From contig QFQW01000043.1 of NCBI GenBank assembly GCA_003248755.1, positions 1-29,080 on the forward strand: 29,080 bases of DNA, in the 5' to 3' direction. The position numbers and the translations under genes are program-made. Below, piece after piece: positions 16,001 through 24,874 of this stretch; position 1 is the first letter of the stretch; every line of letters starts with the position of its first letter. The notes below the pieces were generated by a model. It was not told the DNA's origin and did no database searches. It saw only the letters and a program-made list of their open reading frames with translations. The stretch comes from Chryseobacterium sp. GTDB lineage: Bacteria > Bacteroidota > Bacteroidia > Flavobacteriales > Weeksellaceae.

Positions 16001-16888
16001 ATGGATATGAATAAAAAAATAAGTGTTTATATTCCGACAAAGAATAGATTGAATCTTTTGAGAGAAGCAATAGATTCTGTTGTCAACCAGACTTATACGA
16101 ATTGGGAACTCATTGTTGTCAATGACGGGTCAGATGATGCAACACAAGAATATATGGATGAATTATCAAAGAATAATCCTAATATTAAGTCTATTTATCA
16201 TAAAGAATCCAAAGGTGCTTGCATTTCTAGAAACGAAGCAATATTCTCTGCAACAGGAGATTTTATAACGGGATTGGATGATGATGATACTTTCAAAGCA
16301 GACAGATTGCAAAAATTCATTGATAATTGGGATGAGAATGCCGGTTTTATTGCTTTGAGTGCTTACTTTGATGTCAATACAAACGGACTAATTTCCGAGA
16401 AAAAAAATATAGAAGAATTAATTATTACACAAAGTGATTTGTTGTACGAGAATCTGGTAGGTAATCAGGCATTTGTGAAAACAGAAGACTTAAGAAGAAT
16501 AGGCGGATTTGACAGTGATTTCAAAATGTGGCAGGACTTAGATTGCTGGTATAGATTATTGGGAAAGAATAACAAAATCAGGAAAATTCCTTTCAGTACA
16601 TACATTTGGGATAATGATGACCGTTCTGATAGAATATCGAATAAGAGCAAGCAAAAAGTAGCAGATACTTATAAACTTTTTATTAAGAAACATCAGCTTA
16701 ATACAGTTCAAAGCAATGTTTTAAAAATTGTAGCTGCTGAGTATAATGCTGCAAACCATAACTTGTATTTTTATGTCAAATTAATTTTTAAAACCAATTT
16801 TGACAAAAAAATTATAAATCTTACTAAAAGTAAATTCAAGGCGGAGATGTATCAACTCTTGGTAAAATTTAAACTAATTCAAAATTAG
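16001..16888 (+). CDS. Glycosyltransferase family 2
   Basis: 295 residues. KISVYIPTKNRLNLLREAIDSV opens the GT-A fold (shown here for its IPTKNR core), followed by VVNDGSDDATQEYM and KGACISRNEAIFSATGDF. The acidic metal site is unusually rich, GLDDDDTF with D93-D96. GGFDSDFKMWQDLDCWYRL carries the catalytic-base region. It starts at the base after the preceding stop codon, so the two are almost certainly co-translated. Acceptor and donor are unknown. Confidence 0.88.
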   Translation: MDMNKKISVYIPTKNRLNLLREAIDSVVNQTYTNWELIVVNDGSDDATQEYMDELSKNNPNIKSIYHKESKGACISRNEAIFSATGDFITGLDDDDTFKADRLQKFIDNWDENAGFIALSAYFDVNTNGLISEKKNIEELIITQSDLLYENLVGNQAFVKTEDLRRIGGFDSDFKMWQDLDCWYRLLGKNNKIRKIPFSTYIWDNDDRSDRISNKSKQKVADTYKLFIKKHQLNTVQSNVLKIVAAEYNAANHNLYFYVKLIFKTNFDKKIINLTKSKFKAEMYQLLVKFKLIQN

Positions 16889-16890
16889 AA

Positions 16891-17481
16891 ATGAATCTTA
16901 ATGTTTTTTTGCTAAAATCAGGTAGGAAAATCGGTTCCGTATTTAGTTCTTTTTTATCAAGAAAAGAATGGCAGATTCTTAATTCTTATCCTAATGTGAA
17001 AGTTCCTAAAACATTGGTCTATAACAAAAGTTTTCGATTTTCACATGGAAAATTAGAGTCGGTTAAAATTGATATTGCAGATAATGTGACTTGCCGCAAC
17101 AATTGTTTTTTTCATATTGCAAATCATGCAGAATTAATCATAGAAAACAACGTTTTTTTTAATAACAATTGCTCTGTTAATTGTCTGGATAAGGTCTTTA
17201 TAGGAGAGAATACAATGTTTGGAGAAGGTGTAAGAATCTACGATCACAATCACTCTTATGCAGATGAGAATGGAGAATTGAAAATAGAGTTGAATAAGTT
17301 TTCAAAAGATCCGGTTATAATTGGTAAAAACTCTTGGATAGGCTCTAATACTATTATACTGAAAGGTGTAACAGTAGGAAATAATGTAATAATAGGTGCA
17401 AATGTAGTTGTACACAAATCTGTGCCGGACAATACAATACTAGTGAATAAACAGAATCTAGAAACTATAAACAGATCATGA
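16891..17481 (+). CDS. Hexapeptide-repeat O-acetyltransferase (MAT/WbbJ-like)
   Basis: 196 residues of left-handed beta-helix. Repeats run from about residue 60 (IADNVTCRNNCFFHIANHAELIIEN in part) through VFIGENTMFGEGVRIYDHNHSY, whose DHNH contains the catalytic histidine, to IIGKNSWIGSNTIILKGVTVG and VIIGANVVVHKSV, the CoA-binding end. It resembles maltose/galactoside-type and WbbJ-like acetyltransferases in capsule loci, acting on a nucleotide sugar or lipid-linked glycan. The final ATGA overlaps the start of the next gene, so the two are translationally coupled, which hints that it acts on the sugar that enzyme adds. Confidence 0.87.
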   Translation: MNLNVFLLKSGRKIGSVFSSFLSRKEWQILNSYPNVKVPKTLVYNKSFRFSHGKLESVKIDIADNVTCRNNCFFHIANHAELIIENNVFFNNNCSVNCLDKVFIGENTMFGEGVRIYDHNHSYADENGELKIELNKFSKDPVIIGKNSWIGSNTIILKGVTVGNNVIIGANVVVHKSVPDNTILVNKQNLETINRS

Positions 17482-18440
17482 CTTTAGCTTATACCCTTGT
17501 AAATATTGCTTATTTGCCGGTTGCTAAGACCCTGGCCGATAGTTTTAGCAGACATAATCCGGATATCCCGTTTTACATTTGCCTTTTTGATGATCAGGAA
17601 GACATAAAAGATGAGGTATTTTTGAATTATAATATTTACGACAAGAACAAGTTAGATTCTGATGCTTATGAAAGTATGCGTTCCAGATATAATAATCTTG
17701 GAATGGCATGTGCACTAAAACCCTTTTTTGGAGAACAATTGATAAAAGAATTCTCTCCGGATTCCATCATTTATATCGATGCAGATGTAATGGTATTCGA
17801 TAAGTTCGATATGGTTGCGGATGTTTTTCAAAATCAAGGTAAGTCTGTTATACTTACAGCACATAATTACAAGATTGTAAAGAATGATAAAGAAGTAGTT
17901 TTTAATATATATAGCAGAAAATCAGGAATTTACAATGCGGGTTTTTTTGCCGTTAAAAATGATGCTTCAGGATTAGAATTTCTGGAATGGTGGAAGCGGA
18001 TGTTATTCACAGCTTGTGTGAAAGATGACAAGAATGGCGTATTGTATGATCAGACTTGGCTAGATCTGGTTACGGTATATTTTAAAGACGAATTATTTAT
18101 TTTAGATCATTTGGGTTACAATGTTGCATTTTGGAATTGGCAGGAACGTAATATCACAAGAGAAAATGATGGGAAATATTACATCAACCAAACTTTTCCT
18201 TTGGTCTTTTTCCATTTTGCAAGATATAACTATTATCAGCCGGAGCTTCTGGATGGTTACTCCAAAAGAATCGGGGATTATCTCTCTCTGAAGGGTATTT
18301 TTGACGGTTACAGGAGTCATCTGAAATCCAATCTTTTTGAAAATTACATCACGCCTAGAAAAACAACTGTAAAAGATATTCCTCAGAAAATTAAACAAAG
18401 ACTAAAATTCTATCTGGAAAATCTAGCTGATAAACTATAA
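17478..18440 (+). CDS. GT8-like GT-A glycosyltransferase
   Basis: 320 residues. The N-terminus (TLVNIAYLPVAKTLADSF) and the motif IIYIDADVMVFDKFD, with a metal-binding DxD at D101/D103, are those of GT8-like retaining transferases. MACALKPFFGEQL before it and YDQTWLDLVTVYF after it match the lid and acceptor regions of that group. FHFARYNYY near the end gives the late histidine that often helps bind the metal. A basic tail (about residues 275-320) may bind membrane. It overlaps the acetyltransferase gene by four bases. It differs from the GT2 and GT4 enzymes around it and could add a hexose in alpha linkage, an inference from the retaining fold. Confidence 0.78.
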   Translation: MTLAYTLVNIAYLPVAKTLADSFSRHNPDIPFYICLFDDQEDIKDEVFLNYNIYDKNKLDSDAYESMRSRYNNLGMACALKPFFGEQLIKEFSPDSIIYIDADVMVFDKFDMVADVFQNQGKSVILTAHNYKIVKNDKEVVFNIYSRKSGIYNAGFFAVKNDASGLEFLEWWKRMLFTACVKDDKNGVLYDQTWLDLVTVYFKDELFILDHLGYNVAFWNWQERNITRENDGKYYINQTFPLVFFHFARYNYYQPELLDGYSKRIGDYLSLKGIFDGYRSHLKSNLFENYITPRKTTVKDIPQKIKQRLKFYLENLADKL

Positions 18441-18453
18441 AAACAATCGAACT

Positions 18454-19467
18454 TTGATATCCATAATTATTCCTGTTTACAATGCTTCTCAAGATCTTCC
18501 GAGATGTATAGAATCTGTACTTTCCCAAGATTTTGATTTGTTTGAGCTTATCCTTATCAATGATGGATCGGGGGATAATTCTTTGGAAATATGTAATCGC
18601 TATTCTCAACAAGATGACAGGATTAAGGTTATAAATAAAAATAATGAAGGCGTAAGTACAGCACGCAATAATGGTTTGAAAATCTCAAAAGGGGATTTTG
18701 TTTGTTTTATTGATGCGGATGATTGGGTAGATAATAATTATTTATCTTCCTTAAGAAATAATATCATAAAATATGAGGCTGATTTGGTCATTTCCAATGT
18801 CAAAAGACATTATCCGAACAGAATAGTCAAAAATCAGGCTTTTCAAAATCTTCTGTTGGAATCCAAGAGCTTTTCTCCGGACGATTTCTTTATTAATAAT
18901 GATTTTGTATTGGGGAATCATATCTTTGGAAAATTATTTAAGAAAACAATCATAGAACAAAACAAAATCGGATTTGATAGAAATCTGAAGAATGGGGAAG
19001 ATCTTATTTTTGGTTTAGAGTATGGTCTAGATTGTAAAAAAATAATCTTCACAAATGATTACACTTACAATTACAATCAACAGAGTGATTCTAGCGTCAC
19101 ACAAAAGTATTTTAAAGATTATTACCATCATTTGAAAAATACAAAAGATGCTTATTTTAAGATAGTGGAAAAATATACACCTGTTTCGGAAGAAGAAAAA
19201 TTATATCAATACTTCCGAGTAGCTGCAAAAGCTATATTCGAAGAAGGTAAAATAAGTGCAGACCGGCCTTTTAAAAATCGATATCATTCAATAAAATCGA
19301 TTTTGGAAAAGAGTGAAATACAAAATTTCACAAAACATTATAAGCTTCCAAAAGAGAATGACTCCAAATTTTTCTTATTCATTAGAAAATTAGCGTTTAG
19401 AAACCAATCATTACTTTTGACATCATTTTTAACATTATATTTTAAATTAAATTCATCTAAATCGTAA
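18454..19467 (+). CDS. Glycosyltransferase family 2 (TTG start)
   Basis: 337 residues. The first codon is TTG, with ISIIIPVYNASQDL immediately following; no ATG exists in frame before the fold, and the family normally begins just here. Further motifs are LINDGSGDNSLEICN, NEGVSTARNNGLKIS and the metal site FIDADDWVD (D87, D89, D90). GEDLIFGLEY supplies the catalytic-base region. A helical extension of about 100 residues follows the catalytic domain. It is one of seven GT2 genes in the cluster. The TTG start may lower its expression relative to its neighbours. Confidence 0.87.
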   Translation: MISIIIPVYNASQDLPRCIESVLSQDFDLFELILINDGSGDNSLEICNRYSQQDDRIKVINKNNEGVSTARNNGLKISKGDFVCFIDADDWVDNNYLSSLRNNIIKYEADLVISNVKRHYPNRIVKNQAFQNLLLESKSFSPDDFFINNDFVLGNHIFGKLFKKTIIEQNKIGFDRNLKNGEDLIFGLEYGLDCKKIIFTNDYTYNYNQQSDSSVTQKYFKDYYHHLKNTKDAYFKIVEKYTPVSEEEKLYQYFRVAAKAIFEEGKISADRPFKNRYHSIKSILEKSEIQNFTKHYKLPKENDSKFFLFIRKLAFRNQSLLLTSFLTLYFKLNSSKS

Positions 19468-19492
19468 TAAAAATAATTAGTTTTATTCCACA

Positions 19493-20617
19493 ATGTATAT
19501 CTTTCTAATTCTAATCATTTTAATTCTGTCTTATTTACTTTTCAAACCAGTGTTTGCAAGAAAATTAAATAAGATTGAATTCATTAATTATAAAAGTCTG
19601 ACCGACATTCGTAAAAATTTATTAACTGTAGCTTTAGCGATGCTTAGGTCAGGAAAATCGTATATGTCATTCAATGATGAGGATAGTTTATATACAGATT
19701 TAGCAAAAATCAAAAGCCGCATCAAAGGAGACAAAAGCCATATAGATTATGCGTTTTACAATTTTCCAAAAGCTTTTTTGATGATGGGGATTTTGGATAA
19801 TAATTCAAATGATCCTCAAGCAATAGTTTTGGTTGAAAAAATATTACGGGAAAAATATATTAATTCCAACGGTTCATTAAGATTTGAATACGATAAAATA
19901 GATCAGTCTTTGTATGGATTGGTTTTTATCAGGATGCACGGTTTAACAGGAAATGATATCTATAAAATTGCTGCAAAATCTATCTATGAAAAGGCAAAGA
20001 GCCTTAGGAATCCGGATGGACTTTATCTATATAGAGAATCGAGTAATGTTCTTTTTATAGATACTTTGGGAATGATTGTTCCTTTTCTTACGGAGTATGC
20101 AAAGTTTTCTAATGATTCTAATCTGCAAAAAGAAGCCGAGTTACAGATTCTAGAATATCTTAAAAAAACAACATCCGGTAAAAATGATTTACCTCCGCAT
20201 GCTTTTGATTTGAATAATAATTTGAAGCTAGGTTCCAATAACTGGTCCAGAGGAATAGCTTGGTTTATGCTGGGACTCGCTTATACGGCAAAAGATAACA
20301 AAGAATTTCAAAGCATGTTTTCAGAGTATTATAACAGACTTTCGGATTTAAGATCAGATAAATATTGGCCTCAGTTTTTCTCGCACGACAACAGTGATTC
20401 CATAGATGCTTCTGCTACGATTATGATTTATTTTTCAGCATCACTACTAGGATATGACGTGAAAGCAGATTTGGAACAAGCTCTTAGAAATTCTATAAGC
20501 AAAGACTTCTTTGTGGAGAATAATACAGGAGATACAATTTATATTAATAAGTATTCCAAAACCAAAGGAAAATCCGAAGTGTCTCAAGGATTGCTGTTAT
20601 CAATTTTAGCAAATTAA
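19493..20617 (+). CDS. Membrane-anchored GH88/GH105-like protein
   Basis: 374 residues. An N-terminal hydrophobic helix (residues 2-17) is followed by a long alpha-helical region like the alpha6/alpha6 barrel of unsaturated uronyl hydrolases (GH88/GH105, YteR type). Supporting motifs are FIDTLGMIVPFLTEYAK (about residues 182-199), GSNNWSRGIAWFMLGLAYT (N249-W251-R253-G254), and DSIDASATIMIYF, matching the DxSGTAM-type segment. Those enzymes remove the unsaturated uronic acid left by a polysaccharide lyase. In a capsule locus it may trim, release or length-control the polymer, but activity is unproven. Basic residues just after the helix leave the membrane orientation unclear. No signal-peptidase site is evident. 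Confidence 0.72.
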   Translation: MYIFLILIILILSYLLFKPVFARKLNKIEFINYKSLTDIRKNLLTVALAMLRSGKSYMSFNDEDSLYTDLAKIKSRIKGDKSHIDYAFYNFPKAFLMMGILDNNSNDPQAIVLVEKILREKYINSNGSLRFEYDKIDQSLYGLVFIRMHGLTGNDIYKIAAKSIYEKAKSLRNPDGLYLYRESSNVLFIDTLGMIVPFLTEYAKFSNDSNLQKEAELQILEYLKKTTSGKNDLPPHAFDLNNNLKLGSNNWSRGIAWFMLGLAYTAKDNKEFQSMFSEYYNRLSDLRSDKYWPQFFSHDNSDSIDASATIMIYFSASLLGYDVKADLEQALRNSISKDFFVENNTGDTIYINKYSKTKGKSEVSQGLLLSILAN

Positions 20618-20629
20618 GAAAATAGAAAA

Positions 20630-21757
20630 ATGAAGATAGGAATTTTAACTTTACCTTTATGGAATAACTATGGCGGGATTATACAGGCATATGCCTTGAA
20701 AAAGGTTCTTAATAACCTTGGACATGATGTAACGCTTATAGATTATCACCACCACATTCAGAAAAAGGAATTGCTAAAACGCAATATTCTTCGTTTTTTT
20801 AAGCATCGTATTTTGCGGGTGAAAAATGCACCATTTTATCCTAATATTTCAGAGAACAGGTATATTTCCAAAAACACTCTGGATTTTATAAAAAAAGAAT
20901 TTCCGAGCAAGACGATAATTATTGATAATAATGAATTACTAAAATCTGAAACGGCAGAATTGGATGCAATCATCGTAGGAAGTGATCAGGTTTGGAGACC
21001 CAATTATACTCCGGATATTGCGAATTATTTTTTGAAATTTGCAACAAATAACCAAATAAAGATTGCTTATGCAGCATCTTTGGGAACCGATAAATGGATT
21101 TTTAACAAGGATGAACAAAATGAATGTAAATCATTGGTTAAAAAATTTGAAGCTATATCTGTAAGAGAAGATAGCGCAGTTGGTTTACTAAAAGAAAAAC
21201 TTGATATAGATGCGGTTCAACTAGTAGATCCAACAATGCTCATCACAGCAAAAGATTATCGTGAGCTGATGGGAAAATATTCTACAAAAAAAAGTGAAGG
21301 AAAAATTTTCACGTATATTCTTGACCAGACAGAGGATATCAAAAATTATATTTCGAAAGTCGAATCGGAATTAGGTGAAAAAGCATACGAAGTAATGCCT
21401 AGAAAATTTGACAAAAATTTTCACAAAAACAAATCAAACTATGTTTTTCCGTCATTATTACAATGGTTACGTGCTTTTGAAGATGCAGAATATGTAATTG
21501 CAGATTCTTTTCATGGCTGTGTTTTTTCCATTATTTTTAACAAGCCTTTCATCGCAATAGGAAACAAAGAAAGAGGAATGGCGAGATTTCATTCTTTGCT
21601 GAAGCTTTTTAATTTAGAAGACAGACTAGTTTTCGATGTCAATAATATCAATCAGGATATTCTCAAAATTCCTATTGATTGGGATGCTGTGAACAAAACA
21701 TTAGAAGAACAAAAAGAGTTATCACAAATATTTTTAAAAAAATCACTGAATGCCTGA
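20630..21757 (+). CDS. Polysaccharide pyruvyl transferase family protein
   Basis: 375 residues. The start MKIGILTLPLWNNYGGIIQAY is the typical opening of PF04230-type proteins (given here for its NNYGG core). Further motifs are AIIVGSDQVWRPN (G117-S118-D119), IAYAASLGTDKW, ISVREDSAVGLLKE, LVDPTMLI and the C-terminal donor-site motif IADSFHGCVFSI (D292, H295). These enzymes transfer a pyruvate ketal from phosphoenolpyruvate to a sugar, giving negative charge. Some family members in capsule loci have other roles. The last eight bases overlap the next gene. Together with the nonulosonate genes this predicts a strongly acidic polymer. Confidence 0.88.
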   Translation: MKIGILTLPLWNNYGGIIQAYALKKVLNNLGHDVTLIDYHHHIQKKELLKRNILRFFKHRILRVKNAPFYPNISENRYISKNTLDFIKKEFPSKTIIIDNNELLKSETAELDAIIVGSDQVWRPNYTPDIANYFLKFATNNQIKIAYAASLGTDKWIFNKDEQNECKSLVKKFEAISVREDSAVGLLKEKLDIDAVQLVDPTMLITAKDYRELMGKYSTKKSEGKIFTYILDQTEDIKNYISKVESELGEKAYEVMPRKFDKNFHKNKSNYVFPSLLQWLRAFEDAEYVIADSFHGCVFSIIFNKPFIAIGNKERGMARFHSLLKLFNLEDRLVFDVNNINQDILKIPIDWDAVNKTLEEQKELSQIFLKKSLNA

Positions 21758-22661
21758 TATCTCTGTCATAATGCCTGTTTATAATGCTGAAAAATATCTC
21801 CGGAGGACATTGGAGAATTTGGCAAAACAGACTTTTTCTAATTTCGAAGTATTGATGGTGAATGACCATTCCGAAGATAACACACAGGATATTATAAATG
21901 AATTTTCTGCTAAGGATTCAAGATTTAAAGTCTTTCAGAATGTACAAAAAGGAGTTTCTTCTGCTAGAAATGTTGGATTAGAAAAATCTACTGGAAAATT
22001 CATTATTCATCATGATGCAGATGACTTAATGCCTAACAACGCCTTGGAAATTCTCTATAACGAAGCTTTGAAAAGTCATTCTGATGTTGTAATCGGAAAT
22101 TATATAGTGAAGTTTGATAACAAAGAGAAAATAGAAAAACATTCAGCGGAAAAGGATCCGGAGAAATTAATAAATGATTTGATTCATAACAAGTTTCATG
22201 CAGGATTATGGAATAAGCTTATCAGGAAAGAGTTTTATGAAAATCTCAAATTTGATGAAGATATTAATTACATGGAAGATAAATTAATTCTAACCCAAAT
22301 CTTTATCAAACAACCAGGAATAAGTTATATGGATGAAGTAGTGTACAGTTATATACAATATCCCGAATCTATAACCAATACTCTCTCAGACAAATCTCTG
22401 GAAAGTATAAGTAAGGTAATTCGCAATCTTGACAATATTTTTAAAATTAATAATTTAGATTACGATTTGACATATCTCAAAGCATATTACAAACTTTTGG
22501 CTTTGCTCAATAGAAAAAGAATTGAGTTTAAAAATGAGTTCAAAGAAGTTAATTCAAAAATCTTGCAGATAAGTGATATTAGCATACACCACAGAATTTT
22601 GCTGATGTTGAAAGTTTATAATTTAGGTTTTTTGTCGGATATTTATACAAAATTTCGTTAA
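21750..22661 (+). CDS. Glycosyltransferase family 2
   Basis: 303 residues. ISVIMPVYNAEKYLRRTLENL opens the GT-A domain (core PVYNAEKY), followed by MVNDHSEDNTQDII and KGVSSARNVGLEKSTGKFI. The metal site is HHDADDLMP (D89, D91, D92) and the later MEDKLIL gives the catalytic-base region. The C-terminal part is helical. It overlaps the pyruvyl transferase by eight bases and its stop overlaps the ATG of the following GT4 gene, so three genes are coupled. Donor unknown. Confidence 0.88.
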   Translation: MPDISVIMPVYNAEKYLRRTLENLAKQTFSNFEVLMVNDHSEDNTQDIINEFSAKDSRFKVFQNVQKGVSSARNVGLEKSTGKFIIHHDADDLMPNNALEILYNEALKSHSDVVIGNYIVKFDNKEKIEKHSAEKDPEKLINDLIHNKFHAGLWNKLIRKEFYENLKFDEDINYMEDKLILTQIFIKQPGISYMDEVVYSYIQYPESITNTLSDKSLESISKVIRNLDNIFKINNLDYDLTYLKAYYKLLALLNRKRIEFKNEFKEVNSKILQISDISIHHRILLMLKVYNLGFLSDIYTKFR

Positions 22662-23782
22662 TGCAAAGAGTATTACATGTCATCGGGAAAATGGATCGGG
22701 CAGGGGCAGAAACTATGCTGATGAATCTCTATCGTACTATTGATAGAGAAAATTATCAGTTCGATTTTATTGTTTTCACGAAAGAAAAAGGTGATTATGA
22801 CGACGAGATTATAAGTCTGGGAGGTAGAATAATTCCGATTATTGCAGGTAATCCGATTGCGAGAACCAAATTATTGATAAAGTTTTTAAAATCGAACAAG
22901 GAGTATAAAATACTTCATGCACACACACTTTTCAGTAATGCGTTTCATATTCTGGCTGCAAAATTTGCAAAGATTCCTGTTAGGATTGCCCATTCTCATA
23001 ATACGGATGACCAGTCAAAAGGTTTTGTTGTTTCAAATATCTACAAAGCAATTTCAAGATCTATTATAAATAAGTTTTCTACAGACAGATTAGCTTGTGG
23101 AAAAGAAGCAGCAGTTTGTCTTTTCGGACAAGATCAAAATAATGTTTTGATTTTACCTAATGCTATTGATAGTACAACTTTCATGACTATCGGAAAAAAT
23201 AATTCCAATTATATCAACGAAAAATTTCAAATAAATCCTCAGACTCTGAAGATTGTTCAGATAGGTCGTCTTCAGGAAGTTAAGAATCATAAATTCTCTG
23301 TAAAAGTTGCTAATAATCTTAAAAAACAAGGGGTTGATTTTAAAATGTTATTTGTGGGGAAAGGAGACTTGTCAAATGATATAAAACAAGAAATTCTTGA
23401 TAATGATCTTACAGAGGACGTTATCATGACAGGACTTAGAACGGATATACCACAAATTATGGCAGGAGCAGATGTTATGATTATGCCCTCTCTCTTTGAA
23501 GGATTTCCTGTTGTTCTTGTAGAATCTCAAGCCGTTGGACTGCCGGTGATTGTGTCTGAAAATGTTTCGGGAGAAGTAGATTTAGATCTTAATCTTGTTG
23601 ATTTCTTAAAGTTAGATGAAACTATATGGACAGAAAATTTGAAAAAATTCGAAAAACAAAAACCGGATTTTGAAAGAATCAAAGATATATTTTATAAAGA
23701 AGGATTTGATATAAATTCTGCGGTTGAAAGAGTTAGGAACCTATATTCTAAAGCTGTAAATAAAAACTACAATAAGCAATAA
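22661..23782 (+). CDS. Glycosyltransferase family 4, EpsF-like
   Basis: 373 residues. The opening RVLHVIGKMDRAGAETMLMN with the GAE acceptor-loop motif is typical of EpsF/CapM-like GT4 enzymes. HAHTLFSNAFHILAAKFA and IAHSHNTDD follow, then IVQIGRLQEVKNH at the start of the donor domain and E-x7-E at E280/E288 (FEGFPVVLVESQ) with AVGLPVIVSENVSGE. It should add a sugar with retention of configuration. It lies directly before the EpsG-type polymerase with a one-base stop/start overlap, an arrangement seen in other exopolysaccharide loci. Confidence 0.9.
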   Translation: MQRVLHVIGKMDRAGAETMLMNLYRTIDRENYQFDFIVFTKEKGDYDDEIISLGGRIIPIIAGNPIARTKLLIKFLKSNKEYKILHAHTLFSNAFHILAAKFAKIPVRIAHSHNTDDQSKGFVVSNIYKAISRSIINKFSTDRLACGKEAAVCLFGQDQNNVLILPNAIDSTTFMTIGKNNSNYINEKFQINPQTLKIVQIGRLQEVKNHKFSVKVANNLKKQGVDFKMLFVGKGDLSNDIKQEILDNDLTEDVIMTGLRTDIPQIMAGADVMIMPSLFEGFPVVLVESQAVGLPVIVSENVSGEVDLDLNLVDFLKLDETIWTENLKKFEKQKPDFERIKDIFYKEGFDINSAVERVRNLYSKAVNKNYNKQ

Positions 23783-24870
23783 TGTTCGAATTTATATCCA
23801 TAGAATATTATTCTGCTGTATATTATCATGCGTTGATGATAATTACGATTATGATTTTGGTTCACTCTATGGTTTTTAGGGTAGATGACAGACAAAGCAT
23901 TAATTTTTTTAATATCTTCGGGTATGCTTTTCTAATAATTTTTACTGCATATATCGGATTAAGACCTATTGATGGTGTTTTTGTAGATATGAAAACCTAT
24001 GCAAAAGGCTACGAAATACTAAGACGAGGTGGAGAACTGAAAATTGAAAGTGATTATTTCTTTAATTATTTTATGAAGTTTTGTACCAAAATAATGCCTG
24101 CCGAAGGTTTCTTTTTGGTTATAGATATCGTTTATATAATACCTTGCTATTTATTTTCCAAGAAGTATTTTAATAGATATTGGTTCTATGCATTCTTTAT
24201 GTTTGTGGGGTCATTTTCTTTTTGGGCATATGGTACAAACGGAATCCGTAACGGGATGGCAACAGCTATATTTATCTTAGGACTATGTTATTATGATAAA
24301 AAATGGCTGATGTACTTTTGGTTTTGGATGTCATTTATGTTTCATAGTTCATTAATAATCCCGATTGCAGCATTTATAGCATCGGGAGTTTATAAAAATC
24401 CCAAAATTTATTTATACATCTGGCTGGCAGCTATTCCTCTATCACTTGCAGGTGGCAAAATGTGGCAAGAACTGTTTTTCAATCATTTGGGTTTTGAAAA
24501 CAGAACCAGCGGCTATATGGAAGGTCAGGCTGTAGAAGGATCATTCTCTTCAAAAGGATTCAGATGGGATTTTTTATTCTATAGTGCCTTTGGAATTATA
24601 GCGGGATATTATTTTATTTTCACGAAAAAGATAACGGATCGTTTTTACATTCACTTATTTGGTGTTTATACCATTGCTAATGCTTTTTGGGTATTGGTAA
24701 TTTCTGCAAATTACAGTAATCGTTTTGCGTATCTGTCATGGTTTTTGATGGGAGCAGTGATTGCTTATCCCATGTTCAGGTACAAAATATGGAAAGATCA
24801 ATATAAAGGATTCGGGATTATTTTAACGATTTACTACTTGTTTACATACTTAATGTTTTTGAAAGGATAG
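23782..24870 (+). CDS. EpsG-family (Wzy-like) polysaccharide polymerase
   Basis: 362 residues with about nine or ten membrane segments. The EpsG signature is visible: IGLRPIDGVFVDMKTYAKGY in the first external loop (the 'xGxRxxxxxxDxxxY' pattern), then FWAYGTNGIRNGMATAIFILGLCYY (core NGIRNGMA) and FHSSLIIPI. Such proteins join repeat units into chains at the outer face of the inner membrane. The sequence has no lipid ligase (Wzy_C) motif. Its presence implies repeat-unit polymerisation after flipping, yet the export pair upstream is of the ABC type and no Wzx is in the window. Starts at the last base of the preceding stop. Confidence 0.88.
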   Translation: MFEFISIEYYSAVYYHALMIITIMILVHSMVFRVDDRQSINFFNIFGYAFLIIFTAYIGLRPIDGVFVDMKTYAKGYEILRRGGELKIESDYFFNYFMKFCTKIMPAEGFFLVIDIVYIIPCYLFSKKYFNRYWFYAFFMFVGSFSFWAYGTNGIRNGMATAIFILGLCYYDKKWLMYFWFWMSFMFHSSLIIPIAAFIASGVYKNPKIYLYIWLAAIPLSLAGGKMWQELFFNHLGFENRTSGYMEGQAVEGSFSSKGFRWDFLFYSAFGIIAGYYFIFTKKITDRFYIHLFGVYTIANAFWVLVISANYSNRFAYLSWFLMGAVIAYPMFRYKIWKDQYKGFGIILTIYYLFTYLMFLKG

Positions 24871-24874
24871 ATTT

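Noticed and set aside
16080..16268. Small + strand frame inside the GT2 gene at 16001
   Set aside because: It is an out-of-frame shadow of a gene with complete GT2 motifs.
19468..19492. TAGTTTTA as a promoter before the GH88-like gene
   Set aside because: The -7 match is imperfect, no -33 TTG is at suitable distance and the gap is only 25 bases inside a continuous operon.
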